This document shows positions 10,684 through 18,800 of a stretch of 64,000 nt of DNA, in pieces. A program made the translations under genes and the position numbers. The stretch comes from Artemisia argyi (Eukaryota; Streptophyta; Magnoliopsida; Asterales; Asteraceae): NCBI GenBank assembly GCA_030686995.1, contig CM060691.1:63277838-63341837 (forward strand), read 5' to 3'. The notes under the pieces were generated by a model, which saw only the letters and a program-made list of their open reading frames with translations, did no database searches and was not told where the DNA came from. Numbering within the stretch: position 1 is the stretch's first letter; each line of letters opens with the position of its first letter.

Positions 10684-11061
10684 TTTGTTTATGTTGTGTG
10701 CAGGGACAGTCAAAGATTACAATTGATTATGAATGACTTGATGATATTGTCTGTGTTTAACTAATATGTTTTCAAGTTGTTTGTTATATGTCTGCTCTGC
10801 AAATGTTCATGTAACTGCAAGAAGTGTATTGCTGTCACCAAGAGATATAGCCAAGGAAGTGGTCTAATGAGCTGTATTTAGTCTCTATTGCAAACAAAAT
10901 AATGCTGAAGGTCTTACATATTAAGCTAATTAAGAAGATCTTTTCATTCATTTCAAGACATAAGATACAGCTTACATTCAAGGTTCCAATTGGATTACAA
11001 AGATCATTCCTAATACATTTGGCTAACTGTGTACTACTAGCTTCTATCAATTATTACATCA
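10684..11061 (+). other. Deletion junction between Gag and RT
   Basis: The normal Gag-protease-integrase-RT order is interrupted here: no protease active site and no HHCC or DDE integrase motifs occur. The sequence after the Gag stop is AT-rich and frame-broken. Confidence 0.7.
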
Positions 11062-12326
11062 TACTTGAGGCTATTAGACTATTTCTAGCTTATGCATCAT
11101 TTATGGGCTTTACTGTCTATCAAATGGATGTTAAGAGTGCCTTTCTTTATGGTACTATTGATGAGGAGGTATATGTTGCTCAACCTCCAGGCTTTGAAGA
11201 TCCACATCACCCCAACAAAGTTTATAAAGTAGTCAAGGCTCTTTATGGTCTACATCAGGCTCCAAGAAAGTGGTATGAAACCTTAGCTACTTATTTAATG
11301 AATAATGGGTTTCATAGGGGCAAGATAGATCAAACTTTGTTTATCAAGAAAGATAAGGGTGATATACTACTTGTTCAAGTATATGTTGATGATATTATCT
11401 TTGGATCAACTAAACCAGAGATGTGTAAAGAGTTTGAGAAGCTCATGAAAGATGAATTTCAGATGAGTTCTATGGGAGAACTCACATTCTTTTTGGGGCT
11501 ACAAGTCCAACAGAGTAAAGAAGGCATCTTTATCAGTCAAGACAAGTATGTGACTGAGATTGTAAAGAAGTTCAAGTTCACTGATGCAAAATCTTCTAAT
11601 ACTCCTGCTGATAAACAAACTCACTTATTGTTGAAGAATTCTAGTGGAGTTAATGTGGATGTCCACACTTACAGGTCAATGATTGGTTCTTTGATGTATC
11701 TTACTTCATCAAGGCCAGACATTATGTTTGCTGTTTGTGCCTGTGCAAGATTTCAAGTGACTCCTAAGACATCACATATGACAGCAGTGGAGAAGATTTT
11801 TAGATACTTGAAGACTTATCCTAATCTAGGATTGTGGTATCCAAGGGAATCCCCTCTGGAGTTGATTACATACTCAGATAGTGACTATGCTGGTGCAAGC
11901 TTGGATAGAAGGTCAACCACAGGAGGATGTCAATTCCTTGGATGTAGATTGGTGTCATGGCAGTGCAAGAAACAGACAATGGTTGCTACTTCTACTACTG
12001 AAGCAGAATATGTTGCAGCTGCTAGTTGTTGTGCCCAGAACCTTTGGCTTCAGAATCAACTCTTGGATTATGGGTACAATTTCATGAACACCATCATATA
12101 TATAGATAATAGTAGTACAATTTGCATTATTAAGAATCCTGTGCAACACACTAAAACTAAACATATTGAAATTAGACATCACTTTATTAGAGATTGTTAT
12201 GAGAAAAAGCTTATTAATGTTGTCAAAATTCACACTGATGACAACTATGCTGATTTATTAACAAAAGGGCTTGATGTGGGTAGGTTTCAGTACTTGGTAA
12301 CAGGTATTGGAATGCTAAATCCATAA
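11062..12326 (+). pseudogene. Copia reverse transcriptase (partial) and RNase H
   Basis: Open from 10902, but recognisable homology begins near 11062 (EAIRLFLAYASFMGF, then YQMDVKSAFLYG). The catalytic VYVDDIIFGST lies at about 11379-11411. RNase H follows with TYSDSDYAGASLDRRSTTGG (about 11868) and STTEAEYVAAA, ending at GIGMLNP. The N-terminal part of RT, including the normal start, is missing, and the first ~50 codons of the ORF are not RT-like. The retained frame is uninterrupted to the stop, consistent with recent insertion of an already deleted element. Product would not be functional alone. Confidence 0.9.
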
Positions 12327-12617
12327 ACTTTTGATGTCTAATACTCTTTAGTGTTGCAGGATAGTTTTTAATGTACTATTATTATTTGTATATGTTTGTA
12401 TGGTTTTCCACTAACACTTATGCAGAAATATGAAGATCAGTGGAAACTATATGCTATTCAGTGGCAAGATGTGCTCTCTCAGTGGTAAAAGGAAAAACAT
12501 TGAACTTTTGTTATTATTCATAAAGACACCAAGAGTACATTCTTCCAAGAGATAAAAAGTTCAACACACAAGTCAGAGACAAACTACCAACAACCTACAA
12601 CCTAAGATCTTCAGACT
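12327..12617 (+). other. Copia 3' region with CCACTG motifs
   Basis: Non-coding. It contains TTTTCCACTAAC (about 12403) and, in the opposite sense, CAGTGGAAACT, CAGTGGCAAG and CAGTGGTAAA (12437-12488). On the minus strand it would be the 3' UTR of the antisense ORF, with AATAAC-type poly(A) candidates near 12510. Confidence 0.5.
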
Positions 12618-13085
12618 CTACTCCTTAGGCTTCTTCCCCTTGCTCTCATAAGAATGCTTGCCCTTAGCTGGCTTGTTCCTCTTCTCATCAAAGGACAGTT
12701 GTTTTCTTGGACAAGCAAGCCCAAGCACTTGTGGTGGAGGTTTCAGATCTGTAGCAGGCTGGGAAGTCTCTGGCCAGTTCATGTTTTGTATGGCAGTCTT
12801 CAAAGCAGTTGTCAGTGCCTTGGGAAGTTCTTCAGACAGGTTGAAGGTTGGATCATGTCTCTCTGAATCAATATCATGAGATGGAGCTGATGCTGATGCT
12901 GCAGAAGTCTTTTCCTTACTTGACTTCTTGTTTACTGATGAAGCTGATGCAGTATTTGATGTGAAAGCACTTGGTGGAAAGTATCCACTCCATCCAGTGG
13001 ACAGCTCTTCAGAATCAGAGCAATAGCTAAATTCTTCATCAGAAGAATTGTCAGAGGAGATGTATACTATTGGGAACCAACTCAT
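12618..13085 (-). CDS. Antisense ORF in copia 3' region, 155 aa, unknown
   Basis: Opposite to gag-pol, starting at ATG 13085. The protein has an acidic Ser-rich first third (SSDNSSDEEFSYCSDSEELS), a Ser/Ala/Thr linker, a short amphipathic segment (LPKALTTALKTAIQNM) and a Lys-rich tail (KPAKGKHSYESKGKKPKE) that could act in nuclear targeting or nucleic-acid binding. No family recognised. A TATAAAAA box lies 65 bp upstream of the ATG, followed by a CAACC/CTAAAC-type leader. This is a good argument for a real antisense transcription unit rather than a chance frame. Additional antisense ORFs are known in other plant LTR retrotransposons. Expression is not shown by sequence alone. Confidence 0.5.
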   Translation of the reverse strand: MSWFPIVYISSDNSSDEEFSYCSDSEELSTGWSGYFPPSAFTSNTASASSVNKKSSKEKTSAASASAPSHDIDSERHDPTFNLSEELPKALTTALKTAIQNMNWPETSQPATDLKPPPQVLGLACPRKQLSFDEKRNKPAKGKHSYESKGKKPKE

Positions 13086-13149
13086 ATTGCAGTTTAGGGT
13101 TTGTTAAAAAGATGATTTGGTTGATGCTGATAGATGTGGTTTGAGACCC

Positions 13150-13157
13150 TTTTTATA
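13150..13157 (-). promoter_or_regulatory. TATA box for antisense ORF
   Basis: The minus strand reads GCTTATAAAAAGGGTCTC. A start site about 30 bp downstream would leave a 30-35 nt leader before the ATG at 13085. Confidence 0.5.
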
Positions 13158-13426
13158 AGCAAAGTCAAGGCTAATGGATAATTAATGAGGTATAGTTATT
13201 TCTATCCGTTTTGGTAGTTTGGAGAAGTTATTATGGAAATTATCGGTTTGACTTTGGAGCAATTAATGCATAAATAGTAACTTGATTAAAAAGTTACTTG
13301 GGTTAATGAATATTGGTTAAGTTTGGTCGTTAAGATGTTTCAAGAGAATGGAGTTATAAGATGTGTAATCTAAGACACATAATAAATGGTTATTGATTCA
13401 CCATGTCTAATCCACATAAGAATCAA

Positions 13427-13609
13427 CTAGTCCTGAGCAAACGGCTACAGGTAAAGACACATCAAATCCGTTCATGGTTGATAGTTTACCAAAAACTAGG
13501 TTATCAACTCACCATACATCTTTGTGATCAAGAGTTGGCTAGTCCATAGCAAACGGCTTATGGTAAAGACATATCAAATCCGTTGATAGCTGATAGTTTG
13601 CTAAAAACT
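13427..13609 (+). repeat. Direct repeat in copia 3' region
   Basis: About 72 bp at 13427-13498 (CTAGTCCTGAGCAAACGGCT...) recurs at 13538-13609 (CTAGTCCATAGCAAACGGCT...) with about ten mismatches, period 111 bp. Confidence 0.75.
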
Positions 13610-14136
13610 ATAATTCGAGCAGAAAATTTTCCATGTTTTACTTATCATTGCTCTTTGAAAAACTCTTTTGATTTTTACCACTGCAGGTTTTCAGTTACCA
13701 CTGACAGTGTAAACCTTTTATGAAATTGCACCTTTGTCTAATGATGCACCTCTCCCAGAAGTTAATACATCTGGAAGTGCTGAAGGCAGTATGTTACAAA
13801 AGGAATTGATGGAACTGTGTACCAAATACTCATGACAGGTGGTTACAAATGAAATTGATGGAAGTTCTTCTGAATTTTATCTGATTCTGCTGACTTTGGT
13901 GGAGATTCTCCCAAACAGGGGAGGAGAAAAATGATTATCAGATTCAGGGGAGGATTGCTCTCAGCATGTCATAGTTACTGTAAAGGTTCGAGCTTTGATT
14001 CAGAAGATTCAAGATCAATGTGCAAGAGCTAATCAAGTGTTAAGAAAAACAAGATAAGTGTTTGGAAGAATTCCCATATCCTCAGGTTTATTGTATACTT
14101 GAAGAAACTTATTGATTTACTAATAAATCATAAGTT

Positions 14137-14147
14137 TAGGGGAGGAT
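14137..14147 (+). other. Copia polypurine tract
   Basis: AGGGGAGGAT immediately before the 3' LTR. A similar GGGGAGGAT occurs near 13919-13956, a possible second tract. Confidence 0.75.
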
Positions 14148-14624
14148 TGTTGGGAATTATTCTATCAGTTACCACGGTGAGTGAAGATATTACAACTGCA
14201 AAAAGATTGTACTTGCAGTGGAAACTCATTACCACTGCAAGAACAAATATTACCACTGCTCACTTGTTAGCTGTTAGAGAAACGCGTATTGATAAACATA
14301 GAAAAGATTTTGTGTATATCTTATTCTATTAGTATTATACTTATCTTGTACAAGAGGACTCCTTGTTGTATAAAAGGAGATCCTAGATGATAACTTAGAT
14401 ATACGTTTTCTTAGAGCTTCAAGGTGTAACCCTAGTGATATCTCAGATCACTCGTATTATTATTATTAATAATATTGGAGCTAGTCGTTTTGTTATATTC
14501 ATTGTTCATACATTGTTTCACTTACTATTAATCTTCTAAGTATCATTAAGTAGATTCCGCATACTTAGTGGTATCACTCAAAGTATCATTATCAACACAA
14601 GTTCAAGGTGTTCACGATCCAACA
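14148..14624 (+). repeat. Copia 3' LTR (477 bp)
   Basis: Near-identical to 7558-8034, followed by the target duplication AATAT (14625-14629). Confidence 0.95.
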
Positions 14625-14629
14625 AATAT

Positions 14630-15884
14630 TCTTCATACTTAGCACATTGGCTAACAACATATCACAAGATTTCCTTTATTCACATATATAGCACATTTGC
14701 AATAATTGTCACCTTATAATTGCGATGATTTTTTTTTTTTTCAAATAAACTCCCCCACACTTCGCATAAGCATCACCACAACAATACAAATAAGAAGCTG
14801 CAGTCTCCGTCTTTGTCGGAATGGCACACACATGATTGGTGAAGTGTGGCTAACTAATAATCATCAGAAACTATCCAACAACCAAGCAACTAGCAACCCA
14901 CCATTTAGACTTTGACAAGGGTTAGGCTAAGGTTTTAAGTGTAAAATATTTTTGTATTTTTCTGGATTTATCAAAAACGAAAAGGATGGCTCGAAGGGTG
15001 TAACTAAGGGTATCTAGCGTTAAAAATGAATGCTAACAAAAGGGTTTGAAATTGGAAATTAACTAATCAATGTGACTAGCTAAAAATCAATAATGAAGGC
15101 TATTTGGTTAAAATCCTAAAGTTGCCTCTTATCACGTATGCAAACTTATATTACAAAAATGTAATCTCACAACGGTCTCGTAATGATTTACAAGCACAAG
15201 TTCTAGAATAAATAAAATCACCGGCACACTCATAACAAAATATTCAAGCATAAAAGATGTATGCTAGATATGAAATAGGCTCAAATCCTCACAATTTAGT
15301 GGAAAAGGTTATAATATGCGCTAGCAAATGTTATCGATCCCAGAAATGGATTGCAATATTAATCGGGACACATCTCAAATTTTTCAAAAATTACTATTTT
15401 TACCAGTCGATTGATCCAGTTATTCTAATAAATTATTCCTAAAAGCGTGAAAACAACTAGATTACAAGAACAAACAAAATTTAAAAATTAAATCGATATT
15501 AGACTTAATTTCTTATTTTACCTACTCACCCCCCCCCCCCCCCCCCCCCACACTTAAGTTAAACATTGTCCTCAATGTGATAAACGAAAAAGCATAAAAG
15601 TAGGGAAAATGAGAAAATAAACCATGATATCCGGTGTTATTCAATCTTCTGTTTCTTGTAGTCAACACCTGTATTATTAGAAACAAAAACAAACAAACAA
15701 AAAGTATTGCAGTTTTATTCAAATTAGTGGCACACCCCCACACTTAAGTTCGACCAAGTAGTAAAACTTTGGGGTATAAACACTGAAAATCAAAAACAAA
15801 ATAAAAATAAAACACACGGGTTGCCTCCCGAGAAGCGCTTGTTTTATTAACGAGTCCTCAGCCGGACACAAACTTCGAAATAGA
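14630..15884 (-). other. Athila 3' non-coding region, part next to pol
   Basis: No envelope-like ORF, although many Athila elements have one here. It contains a C20 tract (15529-15549) and repeated CCCCCACACTTAAG motifs. At 15817-15830 a small inverted repeat CGGGTTGCCTCCCG sits beside AAGCGCTT, just downstream of the pol stop. The whole segment is present again at 24280-25520. Confidence 0.75.
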
Positions 15885-18800
15885 TTATGAAGTTTTAGTG
15901 TTATGTTTCCTTTTAGAGATATACAACACATTTCCTATCACAATTCCCTCTCCTATTTCATCTATGTTTTCCAATTTAACATTTTCCCATGCTCTAGGAA
16001 GAGCACCATAGATAAAACCATTACTGTGTGCCCAAGGAACCATTTCCTTGTGTGGAGCCATGAATGTGATAGCTTCATATTCAAATTCGGATGAAATTTC
16101 TTCATTAGAAATCATGTTTAATTGCTCCTTATCATAATAGAGTTTAATTCGGTGCCCATTTACAATGATACTTCCACCATGTTTGTCATAAAGTTCAACA
16201 TAACCTGATGGAAATCCATGTTTCACTATATATGGTCCAAACCATTTTGGTTTGAGTTTCGGAGCTTTAAACTTGTATTTCATATTGAAAAGCAGAACTT
16301 TATCTCCAGCTTTGAATTGTTTTCGAATTCTTAGCTTTCTATCGTGATAAGCTTTGGTTCTTGCTTTGTATAGCTTGGAGTTTTCATAAGCTTGAAGTCT
16401 TAACTCATCAAGTTCATGTAATTGCAAAAATCTCTTTTCTCCAGCTATTTTTAAATCAGGATTACAGCTTCTTAACGCCCAATAAGCACGATGTTCAAGT
16501 TCGAACGGTAGATGACATGTTTTCCCATACAAGAGTCTGTACGGTGTCGTACCAATTGGTGTCTTATATGCCGTACGAAATGCCCATAGAGCGTCATCTA
16601 ATTTCCTTGACCAAACGGAAGGATTGTCTTTAACTATTTTTTCAAGTATTCTTTTTATAGCTCTATTGGTATTTTCGACTTGACCACTAGTTTGTGGATG
16701 ATAAGCTGTAGCAAAACGATGATGAACTCCATATCGTTTCATTACTTTCTCCATTTGTTTATTACAGAAATGGGATCCTCTATCACTTATTAAAGCTTTA
16801 GGAATTCCATAGCGAGCAAAAAGCTTTTTGAGAAAGTTGACAACAACTCGTGCATCGTTAGTAGGAAGAGCTTCAGCTTCAACCCATTTAGAAACATAAT
16901 CGATTGCAACGAGGATATATTCATATTTGTGTGATTTAGGGAAGGGTCCCATAAAATCAATTCCCCAAATATCGAATATTTCACAGACTTGAATGCTCTT
17001 TTGAGGCATTTCGTCTCTTCGAGAAAGGTTACCGGATTTTTGGCATGCATCACAGTTTTGAACAAGAGTATACGCTTCTTTGAAAATTGTAGGCCAATAG
17101 AATCCAGCATCAAAAACTTTTCTAGCTGTAATGGAAGGACCATAATGTCCCCCAGTTGGGCCATGATGACATTCATCAAGAATTTTTCTTGTTTCGGCAC
17201 CCGAAACACATCTTCGTATCATTCTATCCTTGCACATCTTAAAAAGATAAGGTTTCTCCCAATAATAGTGTTTTAGTTCTGAAAAGAACTTACTACGTTG
17301 GTAGTGACTCATCCCTTTTTTAAGAATGTCTCCTGCAAGATAATTTGCGTAATTTGCAAACCATGGTATTTCCTCATCATCGTCTTTATCTATCGTCATG
17401 AGAGTTTCTTCTGGAAAATAATCATTAATTTCATTTTCTTTTAATTCTTCAAAATTTGGATTCTCGAGACGTGATAAATGATCAGCTGTAAGATTTTCTG
17501 CTCCTTTCTTATCTTTTATTTCGATATCAAATTCTTGCAGTAATAAAATCCATCTGATAAGACGTGGTTTTGCATCTTGTTTGTTAAACAAATATTTGAG
17601 TGCGGAATGATCGGTAAAAACTATCGTTTTTGAAAGCACAAGATAAGATCTGAATTTATCGAATGCAAAAACTACGGCTAATAATTCTTTCTCCGTAACC
17701 GTATAGTTTTGTTGAGCATTGTAGAGTGTTTTACTAGCAAAGTAAATAGGACGAAAATGTTTTCCTTCACGTTGTCCTAAAATAGCTCCAACAGCGAAAT
17801 CGCTTGCATCACACATGATTTCAAATGGTAGTGACCAATTAGGTGCAACCATAATTGGGGCACTAGTCAATTGACTTTTCAATGTTTCGAAAGCTTTAAT
17901 GCAGTCAGCATTGAAATCAAATACAGAATCCTTTTCTAAAAGTTTAGTCATAGGACGTGATATTTTTGAAAAATCTTTGATAAATCGGCGGTAAAAACCG
18001 GCATGTCCTAGAAAACTTCTAACGGCTTTAACGTTAGTTGGTGGTGGTAATTTGGTGATAACATCTATTTTAGCCTTGTCAACTTCCATCCCTGAACTTG
18101 ATATCTTGTGTCCTAACACAATTCCTTCAGTTACCATGAAATGACATTTTTCCCAATTAAGAACTAGATGTGCAGCTTCACATCTTTCAAGCATTTTATC
18201 GAGATTGGAAAGACAAATTTCAAAAGAATCACCAAAAACTGAAAAGTCATCCATGAAAACTTCCATAGATGTTTCAAGCATGTCTTGAAATATTGCGATC
18301 ATACACCTTTGAAAAGTTGCAGGTGCATTACATAGACCAAAAGGCATACGCCGGTAAGCGTAGGTTCCAAAAGGACATGTAAATGTGGTTTTCTCTTGAT
18401 CGGCTGGATCGATAGGAATTTGGAAATATCCCGAAAAACCATCAAGGAAGCAAAAGTATTTGTTTCCTGCTAATCTTTCGAGCATCTGATCCATGAACGG
18501 TAAAGGAAAATGATCTTTCCTGGTGGGTTTATTAAGTTTTCTGTAATCAATACATACTCGCCATCCTGTGACAGTTCTAGTAGGAACTAACTCATTCCTT
18601 TCATTTGTCACTACAGTCATTTCTCCTTTCTTTGGAACACAATGAACTGGACTCACCCATGGACTATCCTCGATAGGATAAATAATTCCTGCGTCAAGAA
18701 GTTTAATGATTTCCTTCTTAACAACCTCTTTCATATTTGGGTTGAGTCGACGTTGTCTTTCTACAACGGGTTTAGAATCTTCTTCACAATTGATTTTGTG

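Larger units (their letters stand above)
7558..14624 (+). mobile_element. Young non-autonomous Ty1/copia element nested in Athila
   Basis: The 477-bp LTRs (7558-8034 and 14148-14624) start TGTTGGGAATTA and end CCAACA. A perfect 5-bp duplication AATAT flanks the element (7553-7557 and 14625-14629), and the empty site exists in the sister copy at about 24272-24280. The LTRs appear to differ at a single base (7612 region, G versus A), so insertion is very recent. The interior keeps Gag, the C-terminal two thirds of RT, and RNase H, but protease and integrase are gone, so mobility would need helper proteins in trans. A 1.8-kb 3' region holds an antisense ORF and repeats. Confidence 0.95.

Noticed and set aside
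15719..15931. Possible envelope-like ORF downstream of Athila pol
   Set aside because: Only 70 codons, overlapping the pol end in another frame, with no signal peptide plus anchor arrangement; the equal ORF in the sister copy reflects common descent.
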